Source of the DNA: Neodontobutis hainanensis
Taxonomy: Eukaryota > Chordata > Actinopteri > Gobiiformes > Odontobutidae
Length of the DNA stretch: 64,000 nucleotides
Direction: 5' to 3'
NCBI GenBank assembly: GCA_024349245.1
Contig: JALDNG010000007.1
Coordinates: forward strand, 5,196,501-5,260,500
Shown: positions 36,857 to 48,112 of the stretch, piece after piece
How the letters are laid out: each line of letters starts with the position of its first letter
How positions within the stretch are numbered: the first letter of the stretch is position 1
Notes under the pieces: model-generated
Told to the model about the DNA's origin: nothing
Database searches by the model: none
The model's input: the letters and a program-made list of their open reading frames with translations, nothing else
Program-made: the position numbers and the translations under genes

Positions 36857-39800
36857 TATAAGTTAGACATAGACAGGAGGAAGGAGGCGAGGGGAAGGAG
36901 GGGAGAGTGTATGAACATCTGCTGTCCTCTAGAGACTTCATTCTTGCTGAGACCAGCACTTTGCAGTCACTAATCAAATCGCACATGTCAGGACTGGCAA
37001 GTCTGTTTGTGTACTTGGGGAAAACAATGTGTGTGTGTGTATTTGCTATGTACATGTTTGTTTGTGTGTCTGACCACAGCAGCAGAAGCAGCCCACAGGG
37101 AAGGGCAGTGCTTCATTGAGAGTGAGTGGGCTTCAGTTGTGAGTGTGTGTTTGACTTCTGACCTTCCAAGGTCTAACCATATTCCAAAATACTTCAGCCG
37201 AATGAGTTGTAACCAGGGGCAACAACTAGTGTGGAAGTAAAAGTATAAGATAACTGAAGACTGCAACTTAAAAAAATGAGTACATATTTTTAACTCCTGA
37301 AGATTTGAAATTGTGTATTTAAGTGTGTTTGTTTATATGCTGTCTGGGTGAAAAGGAGCTTTGATTTCTGCTCTGTGGGCGTTGATTGTCAGGTGTGATT
37401 GGCAGCTCGCTCAGCACTTCCACAGCTACTGTTTATAAAGCGGGATATATTTTTACCGACAGACAGCTCTAGATTAATATGCCAAACACGAGTGTGTTAT
37501 TGCAACCCAGCACAATAGCTACATTAAATCAATATCACATCCTCTGAGCCATTCTGATTTATTTTGTTGTGTTTACACATTGTATTAAATTGATATTATA
37601 CATATCCAAACTCATTGGCAGACTGCATTAGTCCAAAAACTAATCTCTGGTAGTCGTCAGTTGTGTTATAAAACAGTGTATGTGCAAAGCATTACAATAG
37701 ACACATACAAGCTTTTAGCAATCATATTTTACTCTAGGAAATGAAAAATGTACACACTATATAATATTGGCTTAGATGAACACATTTTACAGTAGATAAA
37801 AATAGACCTACCACACCTATCCCATCATATAGTGACACACAATGATTCATTACTGCGGAAGCCTTACCTGGGAGAGTATACAGTGCATGTTAGTTTGCTT
37901 TGTGTTGTAAAGTCTAGTTGTGTGGAATGACGGATGACTGCTGCTGCTCAGAGTCCTCAGGCTGTTCCTTGCTGCCCCTCTCCTCCCTGCTCTTTGCCAA
38001 TTAGCCATCTTCTCCTGCAGGCAGGTCATCCCTTCTCTGCTCCACCGGCTCCATTTCTCTTGTGTTCCCTACCAGACACAAGAACGCTCACCTCAGACAT
38101 TTCGGACAAGCCAGTCTTCCCAAAGCACCACAACCCCCACAAGTGTTGGTATACTCTTTGGCTCTGTGCCAATTTTAGAGCTTACAAAAGTTTCAGCTGC
38201 TATTATTTGTGGATTTATCATCTATTGTTAGCCCTGCTTTTTTGGTGCTAGTCTCCCGCTGTTATTTTGCCATGCTGGTATTTTACTTCAAAAACCTTCA
38301 ACAATTTAGACATTAAAATAAATATTAACTGCAGATGGTTAAACATTAGTTAAGCATTTATAAAGCATACATACAGTATGTTAATTAATTATATGTAAAA
38401 ACAGGGTTATCAATGTGGACTTTTGAATGTCACTAAGCTTTAAAGTTGGAGCTGAGCAACTATGGACTATAGTAGTCTACATTAGTTAATATAGTTGATA
38501 TATAATCATAAGGTTTTGAATTAAAACAAACATCACTAATTTGACCTTTGATGATCCAAAAATGTTGATATGGCACTTTCAGATGTTTTAATGCCGCCAA
38601 AGCTTTTTTTACCCCCTGCTATAGTGCAAGTGTGACTGTGGTACTTTAAAAGTCAAAACTAACTTGTCAGTGTAAGCCTGAGTGAATTATAAAGTCCACA
38701 TATACTGTTGTTTACTCGGAGTGTCAGTCCTGTAAGCTGAGGGCAGTTATCGATCGAGGCTGCTTGTGTCCAGGTGCTGTATCTGCTGGGGGCAATGTCT
38801 TTGTCCATGGCGCTGCAGTTGGACCGCCATGGTCTGTGGAACCTGCTGGGACCCAGCCTGTTTGCTCTGGGCATCATGGCCGTAGCATGGGTACGTACAC
38901 ACAACTACACAACAAAACATATTCCACCAGTGTGCAATCAGATCCTGCTGGAAACTGCATTTCTGTTATGCTCCTATACTCCATGATGTGTAAAACCAGT
39001 TGGTGTATTGTAAAATTCAATACTTTGATACTCAAGCACAGGATCAAATTAATATTTTTTTACTCTTTCATAATGACTGTTTTACATTCATGGACAAGCT
39101 GTTCAAACATGCTTATGAAAAGTCAACACAAGGCAACTACAAGAAAGGCTTAATCCTCATTCAAGGCCAGAACATGCAAATGGCTAAAAAACATTTTTTT
39201 CCCAATGATGCTGTTTTACTTAAGCATGGATGGGGCTTTAAAAGTTTTTCAGCCTGTGGGTATTAGTCATGGATTGTAGTTCCATTATAAGTCAGCTTGT
39301 ACTTTCTCTGACTCTTCTCCAAGTCATAATGTGCTCCCTCAGCTGAGAAGATAAAAAATAATAGTCTTTCAGGCAAGGTTTGAGAAAAAGTGAAAAAAAA
39401 AAGAAGAAAAAAAGAAAAGGATCTTCTTGTCTTGAACGGCAAACCTCTGACATGAGTATGAAAACAAGGTTTGTGGCTTCGTTGGAGAATGGAGTGTGGG
39501 AGTCATAGCTCTGGGAGTAATCTCTGTGCAAGCTGAGGATCCTACAGAAACAGTGGAGCATGACACACTGTTTAATTCCACCATAAAGCCCTCTAGCTTA
39601 TGTAGGAGACTGTATATTTTACCACAGCACTCTGAGATTAACAACTAGCTTTTCTAAATTTACGCTGTGACTACTACACTATCATTCAAGTCTTTTCAGT
39701 GATTTACATAAAACCATTGGCTTTTGATTTTCAGCTGCTTTACTTGGGCTTCAGCCTATTTATAATTCAATTATATGTGTCATGTTGACAAATATATCAT

Positions 39801-40818
39801 GCAAATATCACAGTGGAGTGTGCTGGCATTGTGTAGAGCAGAATTAATGTGGCACATGTCAAAATGAGTCATGCCACTGAGCGACAGCAGTAACCCAGCA
39901 ACTTCTCTATAAAAAGTCCTTTGGATCAAATAGTGCATTTTTCAAAGATATCGTGCCCTCATGCTATTGTTTCCTGACACTCAATAATTTATTTGTTGTT
40001 CAGTGGCGTGTGTTTTTTCCTCAGTGCTGTGCCCCTAAATTTGAGTGTCACCGTTTTTCTACAAGAGCTCTTTCATTTGAGCTTGTCACGTTTCTGCAAA
40101 GCCTGGCATTGTGCATGTTCTCTGACAAAACTGAGATAGATCAGTCAAATGGAGGACATACAGTACAGTCTGCTGCGTCTTACATGTGATGCAAAACGAA
40201 GAATGTAGAAGAAACCTGTCAATGACAAACATGTCTGGTTTGACAAACTAAATTAGCTTTTGTGCTGAGGTGAAGATTAACCTAGTGTCTAATGTAAAAA
40301 ATAACTGCACTGTGGCAAAAAAACAAGTAAGGTTTAAGTGAATATTTAATACAGTGAGAAGGATTTCAATTAAAAGTCCAAGACAGAGAATGAACATTTT
40401 AATTGCCTGCTTGTTACAGTCTTATTCATTTTTCCCATAATATTTATTTTTCCATTGCTCTCTGCGTCTTTTGTCCAATCAGACGGTGCGTACCATCCGG
40501 CGGCGCCGCTGCTACCCGCCCACCTGGAAACGCTGGGTGTTCTTCCTTTTTCCTGGCACCATGATTGCTACTTCGGCCGTGGCACTGTATGCCTTCGTAG
40601 AGACAGAGGAGAACTACTTCTACATCCACAGCATCTGGCACATGCTGATCGCAGGCAGCGTGGGCTTCCTGCTGCCCCCTCGTGCCAAACCTGACGCCAA
40701 GGTGACCCCACTAAAGCGACGACGCGGCTGCGGATACCAGCTTTGTGTCAATGAGCTTGAAGAGCTGGGCCTTGTGGACCCCAGCCTCATCTCCATCAAC
40801 AGCATCTGTACGAGCTGA
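15547..40818 (+). CDS. tmem8b: transmembrane protein 8B-like, CREST-superfamily seven-helix protein (complete, 13 coding exons)
   Basis: Coding exons: 15547-15631, 19716-19905, 20321-20528, 22989-23122, 23579-23847, 26445-26821, 31685-31781, 31934-32057, 34293-34435, 35735-35913, 36280-36426, 38774-38890, 40483-40818. The joined frame is 2406 nt, 801 aa; all introns are GT-AG with matching phases. Residues 1-28 are a signal peptide (LLVLGCAWLCALG core). A long ectodomain follows with about ten N-glycosylation sequons (e.g. NRT, NVT, NSS, NIS, NAS). Next comes a cysteine-rich EGF-like module around 515-555 (CINDCGTYGQC to CECKAGWDGWGC), then seven hydrophobic segments. CREST residues are intact: S601xxxH605, D627 and H739xxxH743. 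PGAP6, the closest paralogue, is a GPI-directed phospholipase A2; enzymatic activity of TMEM8B is not established to my knowledge. Identity as tmem8b rather than pgap6 rests on near-identical segments to remembered human TMEM8B, e.g. LDRHGLWNLLGPSLFALGI. Confidence 0.9.
16224..16313 (+). repeat. diverged direct repeat, copy A
   Basis: The shared track runs CACCAAATAGATGAAGGT, TGTGGGAAGATGTTGCAGT, CTGACCTGTTGATGTT. It aligns by eye over about 90 bases with copy B some 400 bases downstream, with many substitutions and small indels. Confidence 0.5.
16627..16726 (+). repeat. diverged direct repeat, copy B
   Basis: Counterpart of copy A: CACCAAAGAGCTGATGGT, TGTGGGAGGCTGTTGCAGT, CTGACTTGTTGCTGTT. 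It could be an old local duplication or two members of an unknown dispersed family. Confidence 0.5.
19906..20320 (+). other. tmem8b intron 2
   Basis: A 415-base intron between the exon ending in the NVTV sequon and the exon starting YFRSGAPPV. Nothing else was recognised in it. Confidence 0.85.
20529..22988 (+). other. tmem8b intron 3
   Basis: A 2.5-kb intron. Most is unremarkable AT-rich sequence. Around 22490-22700 it becomes less repetitive and carries several recognisable transcription-factor cores, described as a candidate enhancer. The open frame at 20904-21185 has no support as an exon. Confidence 0.8.
23544..23569 (+). repeat. (TG)13 microsatellite at the tmem8b exon 5 acceptor
   Basis: Thirteen TG units end nine bases before the exon 5 acceptor AG (CTTGTGCAG). 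The repeat takes the place of most of a normal polypyrimidine tract. Confidence 0.95.
23848..26444 (+). other. tmem8b intron 5
   Basis: A 2.6-kb intron ahead of the exon that carries the internal methionine used as the start of the short human TMEM8B form. A promoter for a short transcript would have to lie here or in exon 6, but no TATA box or CpG-rich segment stands out. Small ATTAATTAAT direct repeats occur near 26030-26070. Confidence 0.75.
28645..29402. repeat. CACTA pentamer-based satellite with a 50-bp higher-order unit
   Basis: About 760 bases built from CACTA, CTCTA, CATTA, TTCTT and similar 5-mers, so variants stay in five-base register for long stretches. A 50-base period is plain in 28751-28900: blocks starting at 28751, 28801 and 28851 differ at only a few bases. 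A one-base slip breaks the register near 29290. The plus strand lacks stops in most frames because CACTA repeats contain none. Confidence 0.9.
30645..30885 (-). mobile_element. tRNA-derived SINE
   Basis: On the minus strand the element starts GGCGCAGTGGCTCAGTGG and carries both parts of a Pol III promoter: an A box (complement of 30867-30877) and an exact B box GGTTCGAATCC (complement of 30828-30838). The body includes TGTCGTTGTGTCCTTGGGCA and a GGGCAGCTGTGG segment typical of a common fish SINE as I recall it. The 3' end blends into AT-rich sequence, so the left border is approximate. Confidence 0.8.
32058..34292 (+). other. tmem8b intron 8
   Basis: A 2.2-kb AT-rich intron with no recognised repeat, RNA gene or exon. 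Open frames on the minus strand near 33193-33676 have no support. Confidence 0.8.
34436..35734 (+). other. tmem8b intron 9
   Basis: A 1.3-kb intron between the two halves of the EGF-like module. It contains a dense cluster of transcription-factor cores at 35075-35160, reported separately. T-rich runs occur near 35225. Confidence 0.8.
35075..35160. promoter_or_regulatory. candidate intronic enhancer of tmem8b
   Basis: Within 86 bases lie a SOX core CCATTGTTC (35075-35083), a full AP-1 site TGAGTCA (35086-35092), an OTX/bicoid core TTAATCC (35108-35114), a GATA site TGATAAGA (35131-35138) and a homeodomain core CTAATTA (35154-35160). Function is inferred only from motif density. Confidence 0.35.
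36427..38773 (+). other. tmem8b intron 11
   Basis: A 2.3-kb intron separating transmembrane segments 3 and 4. It contains (GT)15 at 36826-36855 followed by a purine-rich tract. Nothing coding was recognised. Confidence 0.8.
36826..36907 (+). repeat. (GT)15 microsatellite and purine-rich tract
   Basis: Fifteen GT units at 36826-36855 are followed after about 20 bases by a nearly all-purine, G-rich stretch at 36875-36907 broken by one C. Confidence 0.9.
38891..40482 (+). other. tmem8b intron 12
   Basis: A 1.6-kb intron before the terminal exon. AT-rich, with no recognised element apart from a purine-rich run near 39390-39420. Confidence 0.8.
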
Positions 40819-41990
40819 TAACGTCCCAGCCCACTACCTTACAGACACTCCATTGCCTTTTTATTGGGAAATCCACAAGGGAAATAAGCCACAGAACTTG
40901 AACAAGCAATGTAAATATTTCGATGCAGATATGACACACTGAATTTGTTTTACTGTAGTTATTGTCTTGGTAATTATTATACACACAATGGTATTAATCT
41001 TCCAACCCTATGTCCCATATCAAATGTATCTATGTAATGTTTCTAGAAACAGGGACGAGTAGAATATAAACACTCAAGGTGAAAAGTTTCATGCGTGTAC
41101 TCTGGATAAATGAATTAGCGGTGTTTTATGAACAATTATGACAATATAAATAGGAGAGTTTTGGGGAAATAAAGATGCATTATAACAAAAAAATATTAAA
41201 TCTAAATTAGAATATTTTTTTCTTACTGTAACCCCAAACATCTGCCTCAAAGCAATCAAACATAGTTTCAGGACTTAAACCTTTCCAATGAGTAAGTCCT
41301 AGGTTTTATGTCCCGTCCACCTCCCAAACTTAACTTCTGCCTAAGTGCTTGTGATGAGCACTTTAGATGAAGGGAGGAGAGCTGTGAACATTATTATTCT
41401 ACATCCTGGAATCACAAGAAACGTAACATTAGGTACACATTTTTCAAAGACTGGGTTGTATTCTTCTCTAGTAAAAGTTGTTCCGATGAATTGTGGGTGT
41501 ACAGTGACACAGTTGTTTGTGAATATGTATTTAAAGTCTGAGCTGAAACACTGCTGCTATCTGACGGTGACTGTAAACTGCTTCTGTGGGATATTTATTA
41601 GTGGTCTTGTAAACAGGCCCCTTATTTTACTGTTTGGGGCACTGATTGGGGAGTCAAGGGGGGCGTTGGCAATTGGGCACGGCTTTTCTGAAATTCTTTT
41701 GAAAGATATCTTTTGCACTGAGACACAAAATGTAATTCTGTACATTTTTATAATACTATAAACTCCAGCGAGTGTCACCAATGTAGTTGTTATGTGGAAT
41801 GTTAGACAGTATTTTTTTGCAAATGCAATGTACCGCTTTTACACGAATGTGCTCAGAACAAGCCCAAAGTCCAGTTGCCTGTGGAAACAAAAGGGAGACC
41901 TCAAAACAAGACCTCACCTCCCTGCTGAGTTCTGACAGGTCCTGTGCCACACCACACTCATAAACAATAAATGTTTTCTTCTTTTCTGCC
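40819..41990 (+). other. tmem8b: tmem8b 3' UTR with two candidate polyadenylation signals
   Basis: AATAAA occurs at 41168-41173, giving a 3' UTR of about 370 bases, and at 41966-41971, giving about 1.17 kb. The second is followed by a T-rich and GT-containing segment. Which one is used cannot be told from sequence alone. The open frame at 41345-41761 has no recognised homology. Confidence 0.5.
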
Positions 41991-44114
41991 TTTGTATGAT
42001 TCGTGCTTTCAGAGCTGTAAATGCAGTGAGCCTCCCACAAAGACATCACAGTGCAATTCTCATCCTAATGGAAGCCACTGCTACTCAGACAGTGAGATGA
42101 GAAGCTGTCAGCGACATCCTCCCAGGAATAGAGCATGAAATAAATAATTCTGCTCCCGAGCAGGGTTATGCAGGCAGCTTCACAGCACACTGTCAATACA
42201 CCGGGTCTTTATGTAGGAAAGCCGAGGTTTAGGATTCGCAGCTCTAGTTCTTATTAGGTGTAATCTATAAGCAGCCGCTGCTTAGTATTTATCATCCCAT
42301 ACTGAGGAAGTCTTATTTATCTAATTATTGAAGAATAGATGAAAGATTGTATTCTTTTGGCAAGTGTTCAAATGAAACTGCAGACTTTAGACAAATCAAA
42401 AATGGGCACATAGGCTTTACATAACTCATATATTTATGGGAATGTTAATGCAATGCTATACTCATCTTGTTCCCCAAATTACATTTTTTATTCATTCAAA
42501 AGCTTCTGTCGTATGTTTAACCCCTTGAAAGTGACCAAACTGAAAAGACATTAAACATGACATTTAGTAAGGATTTAAAACCTGAACATTTCTTTTTAAA
42601 TCTTGACTTCAATCTATTTACCACCAGTATTATGCAGCATTATTATATTATAGGAGGTTTTCTGTTGGACAGAAAGTCTCTACAGTTCTAGCTGAAAACT
42701 TTTTTGGCTCTAAATTTTACAAAGGCCAAAAATTTATATTTCCTTGAAAAAGTATTTTTAACTGTATAAAAAGTATAATATCACTGTATTATTTAATATA
42801 GCTACATTAATATATTTCTGGCACACAAGCTACAGTAACTTGAAATTTTGTTTTTTGGGAGAATCCTTAACTGAACATATTGTCTTCCATCAAACACCAC
42901 TAAAGTCACTTGTGACTGGGTTTCTGCACCGTGCACAGTAATGGCCCTTAACATCTCATATTTAATTATTTTACACATTATTTGCCTTAAAACAGAACTA
43001 TCAACCAATTAGAACGCACAACACAACAACAACCTATATTCATCTTACAAGACACACTTCTGTCATACTGTAACTATAAATAGCTAAACAAGAAATTATA
43101 CTGCCCAATGAAGCATAAATAAAGCTGGATCTACCCTCACTAAATTACCTTCACCAACATTTTATTTAGGCTTTGTAAGCATTAAATTCATGCCAAGGCA
43201 AAGGTGAAATAAAAAGGATTTATCATTTCTGCAGAAATGCCAGTGCTGGAGCTAATTATCTACATCTCTTTAAGTCTGTTACAGTAGGGTGTGATGGAAT
43301 GAGGTCAGTGGAGGCCATTTAAAGCCAACTCTCTCTTTTCTGAGCAAAAAACATCCAAAAAGACAAAAGAAAAAATAATCTAACTCATACATTGTCTGAA
43401 TCAGAAAAATGTGTCTGAATCCTCTCTTCAAGTAAAGTACAGCCTACACTTTACATAGATGGAAGGTTCAAGTCTCCCAACTCACAAAGCAGTGATTTCG
43501 GTAAAAGCAAACATAACCTGGCATTCAAGTGTGTTAAAACCGAGTAGATTTCAGACACACCCCTGTCACTTCATTCAAGCCAATGGCCAAGTAATAGAAG
43601 AGTGTGTAATAGCAGCGTCCATATTTCAAGTGTGGAGCAAATTCCTCGGTTAGAATAAAAGGCCTGTGACTACACTTAATGATACCAATTAGATTGAAAT
43701 GACAGGGTCTCAGATATTGGAATTTCAAACACTGAATATCCTTGTACTTGTGCAACACACATGAAATAAAAGCAAGTAAATTCTTTGTATTCATGGATTC
43801 TTGGCTAACATGTCTAACAGGATTATTACTGTGACACGCCATAACCCCACAGCACTCCAGCTACTGCCGTCTGCCTTCTTTGCACGCCTGTTTTCCTTTG
43901 GTAAATGCTACAGTCCCACAACAGCTACAAAAGGCCACCTTTGTTTCTTTACATTTTGATATTTGGCATGTTCCAATTCCCTATATACAAAACAGAAAAA
44001 CACTAGAAAAAAAATACTGGCAATAAGGTTTATCCTCATAAATCTTGTCCAACAACCTCTTAGTGGAGAAGTGTATCAAAATCACAATTATTCCAGCTCT
44101 TCTCCCTGTGTGTC

Positions 44115-44250
44115 ACTGTGGGCTGGAGCCAGTCCCAGCTGCTTTGGGCGTGAGGCAGGGTACACCGTGGACAATCGCCAGTTAATCACAGGGCTGAAAT
44201 TCAGACAAACAACATCTCACATTCATTCCCATGGGCCAATTTAGAAGCAC
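44115..44250 (+). repeat. fragment of a common teleost interspersed repeat
   Basis: The order GGGCTGGAGCC, GTCCCAGCTG, GAGGCAGGGTACACCGTGGA, ATCGCCAGTTAATCACAGGG, GACAAACAAC, CATTCATTCCCATGGG, CAATTTAGA follows a repeat I recognise as very abundant in fish genomes. The family name is uncertain. This copy is diverged and lacks its ends. Confidence 0.65.
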
Positions 44251-44977
44251 ATTTCACCTCTTGTCCAGTGAGATAGTTACATGAAAAATCAAAACAAAAG
44301 AAAGGATGCTGAACATCCTCAACATTTAAATTCCAACTAGTCTTTGAAGTGCCTGTCAATGCAATCAAAGATGCTTTAGACCAACTGTTGCAAGGAGTAG
44401 GTAGTGTACTAACAACTTTCCAATATGGTATTAGCATATTGTAATAGCAGGGGTTTGTAATGCCACCACATGCTAATCATGCTCATCATCTATGTCATAA
44501 AGTATTGAATGGAAAGAAATATTCAACTGCTATATTCAATGACCATTAACTGTAAGAGTTCATTCAAAACTTTAACTTAGGATGGATATGGATTTAAAAC
44601 ACAGCTTGCCTTTTCAAGTCAGCTCTCATTTCTGCAGCAGAGATACTAATCATGTGTGACAGAGAAATGAGACCTACTTCAGAGATTTTTCACCCAGGAT
44701 CGTTTCCATTTGCAAAAGCCTACCACATCTGTTGACCACCATTAAACATGATGGTCAATCAGTAATGCTTTGGGCATCCATCTGGCCACAGTCAGCAGGT
44801 GGCTGTCGGATGATTGCATGGCGACCAGGAAATATTAGGCCACTGGGTGATGATGCCAAGTTGCTTAATTGAATTGAATAGAGCAGCAGGTACATGTTGG
44901 ACTGTTTGATTAAAGCTAACAAACCCAAGTCGTTTATGTTTGCGACTTGACTCATAGTGACATTTAATCAGTTACGC

Positions 44978-45237
44978 CAGTGGTTCTCAAATTATTCTCG
45001 CCTAGTACCACCTGAGAATATTTGTCAGACTAGGCCAAGTAACTGGATTTTATAATACAACAGACAACTTTATTCCTCTATGAATATTACATTCAAGTCA
45101 TATTTGAAGTCACATGTATTACTATTATATATTATATTATATTAATGAGTTGAGTCACATGTCACAATAGACTCATATTTATGAGACTCCAATGTACCAC
45201 TAAATATGGTCAGTGTACAACAGATTGAGAACCACTG
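44978..45237. mobile_element. hAT-like non-autonomous DNA transposon (MITE)
   Basis: A 260-base element starts CAGTGGTTCTCAA (44978-44990) and ends TTGAGAACCACTG (45225-45237), perfect 13-base terminal inverted repeats of the type seen in hAT/Charlie elements. GTACCAC motifs occur near both ends. There is no open frame for a transposase. The 8-base flanks AGTTACGC and TGCTGTGC agree at only four positions, so a target duplication is at best decayed. Confidence 0.75.
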
Positions 45238-48112
45238 TGCTGTGCCATTTGAAGTGAATTCTTTGTAAAAGATGATATTACTATCCAATATTTCTTAAAC
45301 ACTTACTTAAAGGTTACCTTTTCAGTTGATTTCTAGGTCATCCATCCCAGACGTTACCCTAAAGAGGCTTATTTTGCTCCTAAACTACGCTTGAGCATAA
45401 ACTTCTTTCGACATAAATGAAAGATTAGTGGATGTCCTCCAGAGGAGATTAGACGGTGAAGGAGGGGCTGAAAACCGTGAGGAGCTGTTACTGAGTGTGG
45501 GGTTGCAGGTTAAATGCTGGAAAACAAGACCAACAGTAAACAGTGGTTTAGGGGAATTAGGGAGTGTACTGACTTGGAAACCAAATACAGTTTTGTCAAT
45601 TGGCTAATGTACACCACAGCAGCTTGTCATATTGATTTTTTATTGGAAGTTGTGTGACATCAATAGAGAACCCCCCTCAGCAGAACATTGTTTAGACAGA
45701 CACCAATGCTGTGTAGTAACCCTAACTGGCAGCTCCTACTGTACAGCCCCCTCCATCAATTCCCATCACACACTTCTCTTCCTGTGTGCAGACAATCAAT
45801 TTCACATATAGAGATCCCTAAGCCAAACCCTATTGTTCCTGCTCCAGGGTCTCAGTATTCAACCAGCCTGCTGTTTTCAACTTTGTTTATTTCCTGTAAC
45901 TCTGTATTTGCTTGGTACATTTGATTTATTTATTGTGCCTTCATAAAGATTAAATGGAATATGTTCAAACCGTAGATCACCATCCTGTGAGAATACAGTT
46001 GGTGGCATGCATCGCAAGTTCTGTTGAAATTGAACTGTAAATTTGGCCAAGATGACAAACAGTGGAGTTCTGCTGTCTTTCTTTTCAGCTGAATCTGCTC
46101 CCTAAATTACATCTTTTGTGTAAACATTAATAATTCAGATGGCCTGTAGATCTTGTTTATTAGAACTACATCATTGGGCACAATTGCCTGAAATATCATT
46201 ATATTAGATTATACAGGAAACCAGGCTATGGAACACAAAATGCAGTTTGAGACATACACTACAAAACATTTGCTATTTGTTTTTGTCACTTAGATGTAAA
46301 CCATAATTAGATTGGTGTCGGGGATTTGGTTAGCTGTCAGCCCACTGTAATACAAAGGGAAATTAGATAAATTGGACATGCTTCAGAGCCAGTGCCCCCA
46401 TCCATTATATCCACACATAAGGAGGAAGTGTTGCACTAATAATGTAGGTTGGACAGGTGCATGCTCCTTATACACAAAAGTACCTATTTAAAATAATTGT
46501 GGGATACCTTAACCCACAATTGTATCCTTCCCATTTTTGGCCATAAAATAACAATCAGTATGGATGGGTACAATCTAACCAACTGAATAATAGTCTAGTG
46601 TTTTTATCCATCATGCACAATTTAAAAAGCTACATAAATATATATTGAACAAATACTATTTAATGAAATGCCTTCAGAACCATGGAATACACAAATTAAC
46701 ACATGGCCCATGAAAAGTAATGAGTGCAGCGCCTACTATTTCTTCTTTCACACTGGTCATGCTTCGTACAGCTTCTGGTTCTTGAACCTAATTGTGAACC
46801 GACAAACCTGTTTACACCGATAAAGACTTCTAGTGTGAGTGTGAGCAACGCTAGATGTTGTAACCAACAGAGACAAGAACAAGAACTTACCAACAGAAAC
46901 TTGTTTGTCATTCCAATTTGTTCGCCTCATTTAATGTACAATATGTAACTTTATTCCACAAGAATGTTGTTTAAAGTGTTTGGTGCTAAAATTTGATTTA
47001 GAAGATGATTTCCAGCGCATCCCAACAGCTTTGGCCAATCCCATGCTTACATACAAGGGGTCTGCTGCTGTTTGAAATACTATGAAAAAAGAGGAATTAT
47101 AAGGAACAAGAATATAACATGGAAGTGGAGCTATTGTGGATGCTGCCACACAGTAGATGCTAATTATGGTATGATGTACACCACACTAATAGACACTGTA
47201 TTAGGTCTGGATTAGAGGAGCATAATCTTTTACATATTCAACGCCATGTAAGCTTTAAGATGAAGACCTACAGAGGAGCAGTAATGCCTTCATAATCAAG
47301 TACATCTTTAGTCGGCTGATTTGGCTGTTTGTGTTCCTCCTCTGGATTCCTGTCAGTACATACCGGTCCAAAACACATCACACAGACAGCCAGACAGTCT
47401 GATGGGACCGCAAAGGTCATGCTACATTTCAGACGCTGTGTACAGAAAGATTGCACAATTTAGGAGCTGGGAGATTTAATAAAGTCTGTTGTGGGGATAT
47501 ACTGCGTGTAGCTGCACACTGGCGTCTGTCATACAGGAATAAATTACAAGTGGCTTCTGAAAAAGCCTCAGGGCGCAATGTGTGTTAATGATTCCCACGG
47601 TTTAAGATTCAATAATACACTTCAGAAGTGGAGGGCTCTTGTCCTTCTTGTCCAAATCTGACTGCAGACAATAAGCTGCTGGTCAGATGACTTTAATTAC
47701 TTCTCAATGTCAGTGTTGTTCAGCTTCAAGTGATTGTCACTTATCAAGGAAATACGAAGCAACTCAGCTCTTGAAAGACAGTGTTGTGTTTTTTGTCCAA
47801 TGGCTTGTATGTTACATTACTCATAAGAAACAGAGTTAAAGAGAAGACTAAAAATAAGTAGATTTTTGGAGCTGTAATTTTTTTTAACCTAAGCCAGATT
47901 GTCTGTTTCACAGCCATCTGGTAGAGCTCCTGTCGAAAGCGTTAGGTAATGTAAATGAATATGTGGTCAGTAATTGGCTTTATGGTCTGTGAGTAACGTT
48001 CGTGACAGGAAAGCGGTTGCTACGGCTTCAAACCTAAAACATGTCCAGAACTGTCAGTGCTGCCACGTCATTGGTTACAATGAGCCATGTTGTGCCAGGG
48101 TTCGGACATTAA

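Larger units (their letters stand above)
41991..48112. other. gene-free region downstream of tmem8b, part 1
   Basis: Six kilobases without a supported exon. It contains a fish interspersed repeat fragment (44115-44250) and a hAT-like MITE (44978-45237). Several stretches, such as 47460-47620, look less degenerate, but nothing specific could be assigned. Confidence 0.65.

Noticed and set aside
41345..41761. 138-codon open frame after tmem8b
   Set aside because: It falls in the probable 3' UTR, with no homology or consistent composition of a coding gene.
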